A stretch of 64,000 nt of DNA. It comes from JAGRGG01 sp965217265 (GTDB lineage: Bacteria; Pseudomonadota; Alphaproteobacteria; Geminicoccales; Geminicoccaceae). The notes under the pieces are model-generated. The model saw nothing but the letters and a program-made list of their open reading frames with translations, was not told the origin of the DNA and searched no databases. The position numbers were made by a program, and so were the translations under genes. Below, one piece after another: positions 1-7,048 of the stretch; position 1 is the first letter of the stretch, and every line of letters starts with the position of its first letter. The stretch is from contig CBDCHP010000015.1 of NCBI GenBank assembly GCA_965217265.1, positions 62,001-126,000 on the forward strand. Reading direction: 5' to 3'.

Positions 1-288
1 ATCGACGTCGACCGCGTTGTTCTCGACCATCGCCTTGACCCGCGCGGTGTCCATATAGGGCGCGCTCAGGATTTTGATGCCTGTCTTCGCCTCATAGGTG
101 TCGAAATAGGCCTTCTTGTAGGCCTGCTCGAGGGCGCCACCGGAGTTTGGGATGGTCAGGCTAGCCGGCTGTGCCTTGAGGATCGTCGGAAAGCCGAGGA
201 CGGTGCCGGTCGAGACAGCGGCGGCACCGGCCAAGGCTTGGCGGCGGGTCATGGAGGGAATGCTACACGTATGGCGGACCTTGGTCAT
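1..288 (-). CDS. Extracellular solute-binding protein, N-terminal part (cut by window edge)
   Basis: The gene runs off the left edge; 96 codons are visible. The start is the ATG at 288, preceded by AGGAGAAG. The N-terminus carries a twin-arginine-like export signal (MTRRQALAGAAA) followed by the start of a periplasmic binding domain (residues reading ASLTIPNSGGALEQAYKKAY), as in family 1 solute-binding proteins of spermidine/putrescine- or sugar-type ABC importers. It would bind a ligand in the periplasm and hand it to a permease that lies outside the window. The SDR gene lies upstream on the same strand with a gap of about 40 bp, so the two are probably co-transcribed. The substrate cannot be told. 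Confidence 0.8.
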   Translation of the reverse strand, partial: MTKVRHTCSIPSMTRRQALAGAAAVSTGTVLGFPTILKAQPASLTIPNSGGALEQAYKKAYFDTYEAKTGIKILSAPYMDTARVKAMVENNAVDVD

Positions 289-327
289 GACGCTTCTCCT
301 TCGCGAAGTGATACAGTTTTTCCCTTA

Positions 328-1065
328 TCAAATCATCAGCGCGCCGCCGCTGGCGATCACCGTTTCGCCAGTCATGTAGCGGTTGTTGGGGCTGGCCAGG
401 AAACGGACCACCTCGGCAATGTCGGAGGGATCGGCCACCCGGCCGAGCGGCAGAGATTGCGCCAAGTCCTCATAGATGCCGAGAGCCCGCAGGTTGGGCG
501 TGTCGATCGGTCCTGGCGAGACCGCATTCACGAGAATGCCGTAAGGCGCCAGCTCCTGGGCGAACGATTTGGTGAAGCTGATGACGGCCGCCTTGGAGGC
601 CGCGTAGTGAGCGTTCTTGGCGTAAGGAATGTAGGCGTCGATCGATGCGATCGAGACGATCCGCCCAGTCTTCCGCGGCTGCATGTGTCGAGCGGCCGCC
701 ACCGTCATATGCACCATGGAGCGCACGTTGACGTCGAAGACCAGATCCATGGCCTCGTCGTCCAAGTCGAGGATCGGCTTGCGCGGATAGACGCCAGCAT
801 TGTTGACGAGGACGTCGATGGTGCCGGCCCGTTCGACGGCTTCGGCAAAGGCACCTCGGGCTTCTGCCTGCCGACGCAGGTCCGCGACAACCGCTATCGC
901 CCCCGGCAGATCGGTGACAGCCTTTGCCAGTGCTTCGGGATCAATATCGACGAGGATCGGGCAGTCGCCCGAAGCTGCCAGGACCTTGGCAATCGCGAAG
1001 CCGAGTCCCCTGGCGCCACCGGTCACCATAACGTATCTCGTGGCCTGCGCCGCGTCAGCCGGCAT
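328..1065 (-). CDS. Short-chain dehydrogenase/reductase (SDR)
   Basis: A 245-residue classical SDR. The Rossmann nucleotide-binding motif TGGARGLG lies near residues 15-22, the NNAG motif near residue 88, and the catalytic YAASK (Tyr-x3-Lys) near residue 155. The C-terminal GETVIASGGALMI block is typical of 3-oxoacyl-ACP reductase-like and polyol dehydrogenases. An NAD(P)-dependent alcohol or sugar oxidation is expected; the substrate is unknown. The ATG at 1065 follows a GGAGATG ribosome site. It lies directly upstream of the solute-binding gene on the same strand, so it may act on the imported compound. Confidence 0.85.
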   Translation of the reverse strand: MPADAAQATRYVMVTGGARGLGFAIAKVLAASGDCPILVDIDPEALAKAVTDLPGAIAVVADLRRQAEARGAFAEAVERAGTIDVLVNNAGVYPRKPILDLDDEAMDLVFDVNVRSMVHMTVAAARHMQPRKTGRIVSIASIDAYIPYAKNAHYAASKAAVISFTKSFAQELAPYGILVNAVSPGPIDTPNLRALGIYEDLAQSLPLGRVADPSDIAEVVRFLASPNNRYMTGETVIASGGALMI

Positions 1066-1130
1066 GAGGCATCTCCACGCTCGTTCATGAACAACGATAC
1101 GAAGCTAAAAACCATATGGCAAGCGTTAAA

Positions 1131-1145
1131 TATCGAAATTCGATA
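1131..1145. promoter_or_regulatory. Palindromic operator candidate upstream of the SDR gene
   Basis: TATCGAAATTCGATA is an inverted repeat with 7-bp arms around one base, in an AT-rich stretch (about 1085-1165) that contrasts with the GC-rich surroundings. A related GATACGAA lies at 1096-1103. It sits 66-80 bp upstream of the SDR start, where an operator or promoter of the SDR/solute-binding operon would be expected. The regulator is unknown. Confidence 0.4.
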
Positions 1146-1209
1146 CTTTTTACTTACAACTGGAACGTTCTATTGCTCGTCACTAAGTAGGAGCGCAGGC
1201 GCGGAATGA

Positions 1210-1489
1210 GGTCGTGGAAGGTCCAGGTAAAACCCTTCCTCCTGTTCGACTGGCTCCCCCACCGGGACTGGCTGGATCAGATGCTCAGACCTTTCCGCGG
1301 CCTGGTACGGGTTGGTCCACCTCCACAGTGTAACGCAGCAGCGGCAAAGTCGGGGACACCCCCGGCCGCAGCCCCGCAGGGGTTGCCTTGACGGCGTGGG
1401 GCCGGCACGGCCCCCTTTCTGGTGTTGTCTTGATGCCGAAGCGCGCAGCACTTCGTCCCCGCGCCGCCCCCTGGCGGGCGGCGCTCCGC
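1210..1489. other. Region without a recognised gene
   Basis: Between the SDR promoter region and the broken DUF6118-like gene I find no conserved coding sequence on either strand. The open frames here give low-complexity translations and look like chance frames in GC-rich DNA. Confidence 0.4.
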
Positions 1490-2105
1490 CTACGGCGCCG
1501 CGTCGTCCGCCGGCCGCTCCAGCCCTTGTTGGTAATACTGCCCCGGCGCCAGCACCCGCAGCGTGCACGCCTGCGGCTCGCCGCTCGCCAGCGCCGCCTC
1601 GACGCACGGCTTCAACACCGCGCTGTTGCGCCGGGCCATCTCCCTGGCACCGTAGCCCAGGACGTAGCGCTCGAAGTCCGCGTCCGCCATCATCGCCGCC
1701 GCGGCCGACCAGCGGCCCTCGCCCACCACCATCGCCGCGAGCCGGGTGTCGAGCCCGTAGGGCAAAAAGCGCGCCAGCCCGAGCAGCAGGCCGAGCCCGA
1801 CGACGATGCCGAGCCCGACCCCGCCACCGCCGGCCTGCCACAGGCGCCGGTTCTGCTCGCGGCGCAGCCGGCCGCTGGCGACGTGGTTCGACAGGGTGAT
1901 CCCGACGGCGTCGAGGTTGTGGGTCTGCGCGTTGATCCGCTGGCTCGCCTGTTCCAGCATCTCGACCGCCCCCCCGCCGCCGTGGTGGGCGGCGGGGGCG
2001 GCGGCAAGTCTCGCCGCCAGCCCGTCGAGCTTGCAACGCTTCCCGCACCCCGTGGTCGATCTCGGCCAGCCACGCCGCCTCGTTTCTCTCGCCCGTCGTC
2101 GCCAT
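1490..2105 (-). pseudogene. DUF6118-like plasmid protein, frameshifted
   Basis: The N-terminus (MATTGERNEAAWLAEIDHGV) is read from the ATG at 2105. The rest (LAARLAAAP, then AVEMLEQASQRINAQTHN, a hydrophobic segment GLGIVVGLGLLLGLARFLP, and the end APGQYYQQGLERPADDAAP at 1490) lies in another frame. One shift near 2035 separates them. The layout, a coiled N-terminal part, one membrane helix and a short soluble tail, matches the DUF6118 proteins often found beside traA on alphaproteobacterial plasmids. It lies just downstream of the traA fragment on the same strand. Function unknown. The shift could be decay or a sequence error in a GGC-rich tract. Confidence 0.6.
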
Positions 2106-2124
2106 CGTCGCGTCCTCCTCTCGA

Positions 2125-4106
2125 TCAGCGCTCCATGCCCCGTTCCTCGCGCTCGATCTTCGCCCGCAGCGCCGCGCCGAGGCCGACCGCCCGCGCCCGC
2201 GCCGGGGCGACGCCGATCTCCTCGCCGCGCGCTTGGACGATCGCCGCCACCTTCGGGTCGGCCTCGATCCAGCGCACGAGGTCGTCCATCCCCTTCGCCA
2301 CCTCGGCCCGCTCGCCGATCCTGTCCGCGCCGCCGAGCGTCCCCTGACGCGCCTCCAGGCCGCGCCACTCGTCCATCAGCCGCTCGGCCTTGAGCCGCGC
2401 CCCGTCCGGGTGCGCCGCGTTCGCCGCCGCGGCCTCGCCCCGCCGCCGGGGCCACCGCCGGTGCCGGTGCCGGCGGCGGCCCCGGCCGCAGGCGGTCGAG
2501 CAACCGCCCCCACACGCCCGCGCGCCGCCGCCGTCTCGTGCACCGCCACCCGCGCCGGGCTCGGCGCCGTCACCTCGATCCGGCTCACCAAGCCCAGCGT
2601 CGCCGCGACCCCGGCCAAGCCCCGCCGCTCGGCATAGGCTTGGGCGTAGTCCAGCGTCGTCTCCTTGGCGCCCGAGCCGCCCAGGCGCTGCGTCATCGCC
2701 GCGGCGTTCGGGAACTGGTCGCGCCCGGCGTACAGCCCCGCCGCGTCGCGGTGCCGGCTCATCGCCACGTAGCTCAGGTGCCGGTCCATCGAGGCCGAGG
2801 CCAAGACGAACGCCCGGTCCACCGTCGCCCCCTGGCTCTTGTGGATCGTCGTCGCGTAGCCGTGGTCGAACGCGCGGTAGGTGCCGGTGTCCACCGCCAC
2901 CGTTCGCCCTTGCCCCGCACCCTTGGCATCATCGTCCAGCCGCACCTCGATCCGCCCCGCCGCCACCGCCGTCACCGTGCCCAGCGTGCCGTTCTTCACC
3001 CCCATCGCCCGCTCGTTCGCCAGGAACACCAGCCGGTCGCCCGCCGCGAACGCCAGCGGCTGGGCCTGCCGGCCGTCGTCGGTGCGGTAGACCCGCTCGC
3101 CCGCGAGTTCGCCCCGCGCCTTGCGCCCCTCGCGCACCGCCTCGTTCAGCGCCGCCACGTCGGCCCGCCGGTGCGCCAGCGCCAGGCGCGTGCCCTCGGG
3201 ATTGATCACCCGGTCGGCGAGGTAGTCCCTGACCAGCGCCGCTTGCGCCTCCGCGCCCGTCGCCTCGAACCGCACCGCCCCGTCGGCGGCGTACGCCCGC
3301 AGCCCGTCGCCCGTGCGGCCGGTGGCGAACGCCGTCGTCGCCTCGCGCTGCCAACCTTCGCGCTGCCGCCGCAGCGCCTCCAGCGTCGCCACCCCGACCC
3401 GCTCGGCGATCGCCCGTAACGGTGCCCCCGCCCCGATCGCCTGCAACTGCTCCGGGTCGCCGACCAACACCAGCTTCGCCCCGGCCCGCTCGACCGCCGC
3501 CACCACCCCCGCCATCTGCCGTGACCCGATCATCCCGGCCTCGTCGACCACCAGCACATCGCCCGCGCGCAACCGCTCGAAGCCGCCCTCCCACGCCCGC
3601 GTCCAGCTCGCCAACGTCCGGCTCTGGATGCCCGAGGCTTCCTCCAGCCCCTCCGCCGCCTTGCCGGCCAAGGCCGCCCCCCGCACCCGGTAGCCTTGCC
3701 GCTCCCACGCCTCCTTGGCCGCCGCCAGCATCGTGCTCTTGCCGGCACCGGCGCGCCCGACCACCACCGCCACCCGCGCGGCCCCGGTGACGTGCGCCAC
3801 CGCGTGCTTCTGCTCGGCGCTCAGGCCCGCCTCGGACCGTCCCGTCGCCTTCTGGATCGCCCGCTCCTGCGCCCCTACCGCCCGCGCCACGTGCCGGTCC
3901 GCCACCGCCTGGTCTCGCGCCGCCGCCAGCCGCAGCGCCGCCTCGGCCATCCCCCCTTCCAGCACCACCATCGCGCGCGTCGCGTACCGCGCCGCCCCCT
4001 CCGCGTCCTCCCCCCGCACCTCGACCAGCTCGGGGCTGGCCATCACCCGCGCCAGCGCCGCCCCGAACACCGCCGCGTCGTCGGGGGTGAGGTCGTCCAG
4101 ATGGAG
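2125..4106 (-). pseudogene. traA: Ti-type conjugative relaxase/helicase TraA, C-terminal helicase part only
   Basis: Only the RecD/TraI-like helicase half remains. Visible motifs are Walker A GRAGAGKST, Walker B VLVVDEAGM, GDPEQLQAIG, and the motif VI-like region TTIHKSQGATVDRAFVL. Homology begins at 4106, directly at the CRISPR repeat, so the N-terminal MobA/MobL relaxase domain (about 300 residues) is absent. After ARVAVHETAA the frame moves twice (near 2515 and 2440) before the C-terminal segment MDEWRGLEARQGTLG, which ends at 2125. In intact form the protein nicks oriT and unwinds plasmid DNA for transfer; this copy cannot nick. The region is evidence of past conjugative DNA. Confidence 0.8.
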
Positions 4107-4257
4107 GTGTTCCCCGCGGGCGCGGGGATGAACCGTATTCGTTATTTGTTGGTTGGTGGTTTTTTGTGTGTTCCCCGCGGGCGCGGGGATGAACCGCGGT
4201 ATCCATTGGCTGCACAGCTTTTGGCATCGTGTTCCCCGCGGGCGCGGGGATGAACCG
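4107..4257 (+). CRISPR. Three-repeat type I-E-like CRISPR array without cas genes
   Basis: Three identical 29-bp repeats (4107-4135, 4168-4196, 4229-4257) begin GTGTTCCCCGCG and end GGGATGAACCG, the hallmark of type I-E repeats. They enclose two 32-bp spacers (4136-4167 and 4197-4228), the usual I-E spacer length. By I-E convention crRNA reads on the + strand, so the leader should lie left of 4107. Instead the first repeat directly abuts traA coding DNA, so no AT-rich leader is present. No cas gene is in the window. The array is probably an orphan or was moved by recombination, and could work only with Cas proteins encoded elsewhere. Confidence 0.95.
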
Positions 4258-4389
4258 CTGCGCTACCCCGATGGTTCAGTGCCGCCTTGCCGGCGCTGAC
4301 CGCTTGGCTTCCTCCTCTTGCAAGCCATACCGCTTTGGCAGCGAGGGCGCACCGCCAAGGCCACCCTGACCGAAGTTGGGCCCATCGCG

Positions 4390-4695
4390 CTAAGCCGTGC
4401 CGGCCTTGGCGGTCTCGCCCTCGAACCCGACGTGAAGGCGCGTCCCGGTCGCCTGAGCGATCTTGACCATCGTCGCCATGCTGGGCAGCCCGCGCCCGCT
4501 TTCGAGCCGGGCGATGAAGGACTGCTGCGTGCCCATGCGTTGCGCGAGCTGCGCCTGGCTCAGTCCGGCCCCGACCCTGGCGGCGATGACGGCGCGCGCC
4601 ACGGCGTACTCGGCCGCCTGGGCCTTGTAGGCATCGTGCACGGCCGGGTCCTGCATCAGCTCGGCCTTGAGCTGGTCGAGCGGCTTAGCGTTCAT
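4390..4695 (-). CDS. higA: HigA-like XRE-family antitoxin
   Basis: A 101-residue protein with an XRE helix-turn-helix in its second half (GLSQAQLAQRMGTQQSFIAR, then LESGRGLPSMATMVKIAQATG). This is the classic antitoxin and DNA-binding fold of HigBA-type pairs. It is expected to neutralise the toxin encoded just upstream and to repress the shared promoter. The start at 4695 overlaps the toxin stop by 11 bp, the tight coupling usual for toxin-first higBA modules. The reading frame is clean. The C-terminal LHVGFEGET tail is typical of the family. Confidence 0.88.
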   Translation of the reverse strand: MNAKPLDQLKAELMQDPAVHDAYKAQAAEYAVARAVIAARVGAGLSQAQLAQRMGTQQSFIARLESGRGLPSMATMVKIAQATGTRLHVGFEGETAKAGTA

Positions 4696-5020
4696 CGTCC
4701 AGGAACTCCTTCATGCGCGCCTCGGCCAGGGCGAGCTCCTGGCGCGGGATCTTCTGGGTCTTCTTGGCAAACACGCGCACCACCACGAGCTGCCGCCCCG
4801 AGGCGGCGAAGTAGATGGCGCGGGCGATGCCGTCGCGGCCGCGCAACCGCATCTCCCAGAGCTTGCCGCCCAGCGGCTTGACGTGCGGTTGGCCGACCTC
4901 GTGCGGACCGAAGGCCTCGATCATCTCGGCGATGTGCAGGTAGCGGCCCTGCAGGTCGGCGGGCAGCCGCCGTAGTTCCCGCTCGGCCGCCGGGATGATC
5001 TGAACCCGCCACTCGGTCAT
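4685..5020 (-). CDS. higB: HigB/Gp49-like RelE-family toxin
   Basis: A 111-residue RelE-superfamily toxin of the phage-derived Gp49/HigB type. Visible family blocks are the start WRVQIIPAAERELRRLP, the centre GKLWEMRLRG, the core IARAIYFAA, and VRVFAKKTQKIPRQELALAEAR. Such proteins cleave mRNA at the ribosome. It is the first gene of the pair. The ATG at 5020 has no clear Shine-Dalgarno; the upstream sequence is part of a palindrome now split by an IS1-family insertion 17 bp away. The insertion should have removed the native promoter, so the module may be silent or driven from the IS. Confidence 0.85.
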   Translation of the reverse strand: MTEWRVQIIPAAERELRRLPADLQGRYLHIAEMIEAFGPHEVGQPHVKPLGGKLWEMRLRGRDGIARAIYFAASGRQLVVVRVFAKKTQKIPRQELALAEARMKEFLDDER

Positions 5021-5025
5021 GGAGT

Positions 5026-5037
5026 ATATCTAAATAG
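5026..5037 (-). promoter_or_regulatory. Left part of the split higBA operator
   Basis: If one copy of the 8-bp duplication CTAAATAG (5030-5037 and 5816-5823) and the IS between are removed, the sequence reads ATATCTAAATAGATAT. This near-perfect palindrome lies 5 bp upstream of the higB ATG. Palindromes at this position are the usual binding sites of HigA antitoxins. The right flank, ATAT at 5824-5827, completes it. That it is the operator is inference. Confidence 0.5.
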
Positions 5038-5815
5038 GAGGGTCTCAGGCTAGCATAGACCGGAGGTCGCCGATCTTGTCGTTGCCGCCGAAGCGGGCGA
5101 ACAGCGCGATCGAGGCGTCCACCATGCGCACGGCCTTGGAGACCACGATCGACCGGCGCCGAAAGCGGGCGAGCCAGTGCCGCTGGCGGGCGTGGTCGCG
5201 CTCGATGCCGTGGGTCTCCTTTTTGCCGACGTAGAGCCGGCCTTGGGGGATCGCCTTCTCGTAGGCGGCCCAGTCGTCGGTGCAGTAGAGCCGCACGCCC
5301 CAGCGCTTCAGGCGCTTGAGAAGGCGTTCAAGGGTGGCTCGGTCACGACCCCCCAGCTCCCAGTCGATGAGCCGTCCCGTAGCACGATCCCGAGCCTTCC
5401 AGACCCACAGCTTGTTCGGCTTTTTTTGAGGTAGTGCCACATCTCGTCCAGCTCGACCACGACGGCACGGCCTTCGGGCTCGGGCTTTTGCGCGTAGACT
5501 TCCGCAAAGCGCTCGATCCAGGCCTGCACCGTGGGGGTCGACACCCCGAGCAGCTTGGCGGTGCGGTTCATCGAGACGCCGCTGAGGTAGAGCAGCACCG
5601 CTTCCACCTTGAGCCGCAGCGGCATCCCGCGCGGCGGGGTGTCGGTGAAGTTCAGCCCGCAGCCCTTGCAGCGGTAGCGTTGCTTGCCGCGCATGAACCC
5701 GTTCTTGACGTGCTCCTCGCCCCCGCACCCCTTGCACCGTAGCCCCATCCAACCCGCCCCGTCCGCCGTTCCCTGGCCGACGGATATGGGCGGTCTATGC
5801 CAAGCTCAAACCCTC
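5038..5815 (-). mobile_element. IS1-family insertion sequence, apparently complete (778 bp)
   Basis: Imperfect terminal inverted repeats of about 24 bp (left GAGGGTCTCAGGCTAGCATA, right complement GAGGGTTTGAGCTTGGCATA) bound one transposase with a frameshift site. The element is flanked by an 8-bp direct repeat CTAAATAG at 5030-5037 and 5816-5823, consistent with the 8-9 bp target duplications of IS1. Length and layout fit the family. The intact ends and duplication suggest recent insertion. Confidence 0.88.
5045..5748 (-). CDS. IS1-family transposase made by -1 frameshift (InsA + InsB')
   Basis: The first frame (ATG 5748) encodes an InsA-like zinc-binding part (MGLRCKGCGG, RYRCKGCGLNFT) and a helix-turn-helix (LLGVSTPTVQAWIERF). 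It continues to LDEMWHYLKK, where A7 on the coding strand (T7 at 5421-5427) allows a -1 slip. The second frame gives the InsB DDE part: PNKLWVWKARDRATGRLIDW, LYCTDDWAAYEKAIP, and the ending HGIERDHARQRHWLARFRRR. This is the standard IS1 expression mode: InsA alone represses, the fusion transposes. All conserved blocks are present, so I take the two frames as one functional gene, not a broken one. Confidence 0.85.
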
Positions 5816-5952
5816 CTAAATAGATATGCTCTGCGGTGCAACAGTCCTGCTTGAAGCATTCTGAACAACCCCAGCGCGGGGCCATCGGGCTACCCGTGCC
5901 TACACCGCAGCGAGGTGCGCTCGCGCGTCAAAGGAGCCAAGCAGGCGGGCGC

Positions 5953-6110
5953 ATGAGCCGCAGGATCGTTCGTCGACCGCGAGCCCGGCGGGACATCGTC
6001 CGCTGCGCGCTGTTCATCGAGGCGGCGGCGGCCGAGCGCCTGCTCGACGCGATCGAGCACACTCTTGGGATACGCGCTGACCTGCCGGGACTGGGCAGGG
6101 CCTCTCGCCC
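5953..6110 (+). pseudogene. ParE/RelE-type toxin, N-terminal fragment
   Basis: The translation from the ATG at 5953 (MSRRIVRRPRARRDIVRCAL, then EAAAAERLLDAIEHTLG, then DLPGLGR) matches the first half of ParE toxins. The conserved C-terminal half, which ends in a V-L-H-G-x-R-D type block, is missing; beyond about 6110 the frame shows no homology. No antitoxin gene is recognisable between the IS1 end and this start. It is a dead toxin relic. Confidence 0.5.
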
Positions 6111-6455
6111 GCGCGTTGATCCGGCCGTGCCGCGATCCCGCCGCGGGCCGCGCGCGTTACTGTGCCGTGGGCGGCCCGACCGGGCCCGGCCCAGTATTCG
6201 AGGGCCGACGAGATGGCCACTTTTATTTGCCTTTCCCGCGCGCTGCTGTGCTCTGGCCGTCTGTGCTCGTCTCGGCGGCGCGGGGACTTGGTTTATTGGC
6301 CGTGTCGCTTGTCATAAATGATATATCCGCACAACCGAAGGGAGAACAGGACGAACGAAGATCGGGCGCGCGGTCGGCCCGCCCGCCGCAGCGGACCGCG
6401 GCCGTGTCGTTGCGAGGCGCCGATTGTTCCCGTTCTCTAAAAGAGATTTGCCTCA
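6111..6455. other. Region without a recognised gene
   Basis: About 345 bp between toxin relics. Open frames on both strands give arginine/proline-rich chance translations. I see no promoter, repeat or conserved domain. Confidence 0.4.
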
Positions 6456-6527
6456 ATGCAAGCGCTCCTCGCGCTCGCCGATCGGGGCGAGGTCGAGCTG
6501 GTGCTGCCGTTTGCGCCGGGGATTTGA
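6456..6527 (+). pseudogene. Possible PIN-domain (VapC) remnant
   Basis: A 23-codon frame, MQALLALADRGEVELVLPFA..., resembles the segment of PIN-domain toxins that reads LLDLAERGEVELVLPAF, but the rest of a PIN domain is absent. Given the other toxin relics nearby this may be a scrap of a vapC gene. The call rests on a very short match. Confidence 0.25.
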
Positions 6528-6528
6528 T

Positions 6529-6569
6529 GTTTGTTCATTCTTGACAAAACAAATCGTACAAACTATTCC
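6529..6569 (+). promoter_or_regulatory. Promoter/operator of the MarR-type gene
   Basis: TTGACA at 6541-6546 and TATTCC at 6564-6569 with a 17-bp spacer form a plausible sigma-70 promoter 7-35 bp upstream of the regulator's ATG. Overlapping inverted repeats TTTGTT (6530-6535)/AACAAA (6548-6553) and GTTTGT (6529-6534)/ACAAAC (6558-6563) suggest autorepression, usual for MarR regulators. Confidence 0.5.
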
Positions 6570-6575
6570 AAGCGC

Positions 6576-7037
6576 ATGACGAGCGACGCCGACATCGCCG
6601 CCGGGCGCTTCATCGAGCGGATGGGGCTGATCGCGCAGGGGGACAACCTGCCGCGCATCGCCGGGCGCATCCTCGGGCTGCTGGTGATCGAGGGCGGGCC
6701 GCTGAGCTTCGCCGCGATCGCCGGGCGGCTGCGGGTCAGCCGGGCGAGCGTGAGCGGCAACACCCGCCTGCTCGAAGGTTTGGGCGTCATCGAGCGGGTG
6801 ACGCTGCCGGGCGAGCGCGGCGACTACTTCCAGATGGCGCCCGAACCCTACGCCCGGCTGCTGCGCGGCGTGGTCGAGCGGACCCGCAAGGCGCGGGCCG
6901 TGGCCGAGGAGGCGCGCGACGGTCTTCCGGCGGGGCGAACGGAGGCGCGCCGACGGCTGGACGAACTGGCCGCGTTCTACCGCGCGCTCGGCGACGGCAT
7001 GGAGCGCCTGATCGCGCCGCTGTCGGTCAAACAGTAG
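6576..7037 (+). CDS. MarR/GbsR-type winged-helix transcriptional regulator
   Basis: 153 residues. The winged helix-turn-helix covers about residues 25-90 (RILGLLVIEGGPLSFAAIAG, LRVSRASVSGNTRLLEGLGV, ERVTLPGERGDYFQM), followed by a helical dimerisation tail. The arrangement fits GbsR-type MarR relatives. The ATG at 6576 is chosen over an earlier frame extension because it follows the promoter at 6541-6569. It lies 11 bp upstream of the NDH-2 gene on the same strand and probably controls it; a related operator-like sequence recurs at 7086-7108. The ligand is unknown. Confidence 0.82.
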   Translation: MTSDADIAAGRFIERMGLIAQGDNLPRIAGRILGLLVIEGGPLSFAAIAGRLRVSRASVSGNTRLLEGLGVIERVTLPGERGDYFQMAPEPYARLLRGVVERTRKARAVAEEARDGLPAGRTEARRRLDELAAFYRALGDGMERLIAPLSVKQ

Positions 7038-7048
7038 AGGGGCGAGGA

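Noticed and set aside
4107..4257. Treating the repeats as a tandem repeat rather than CRISPR
   Set aside because: Repeat sequence and exact 29/32 spacing with unrelated spacers are diagnostic for type I-E.
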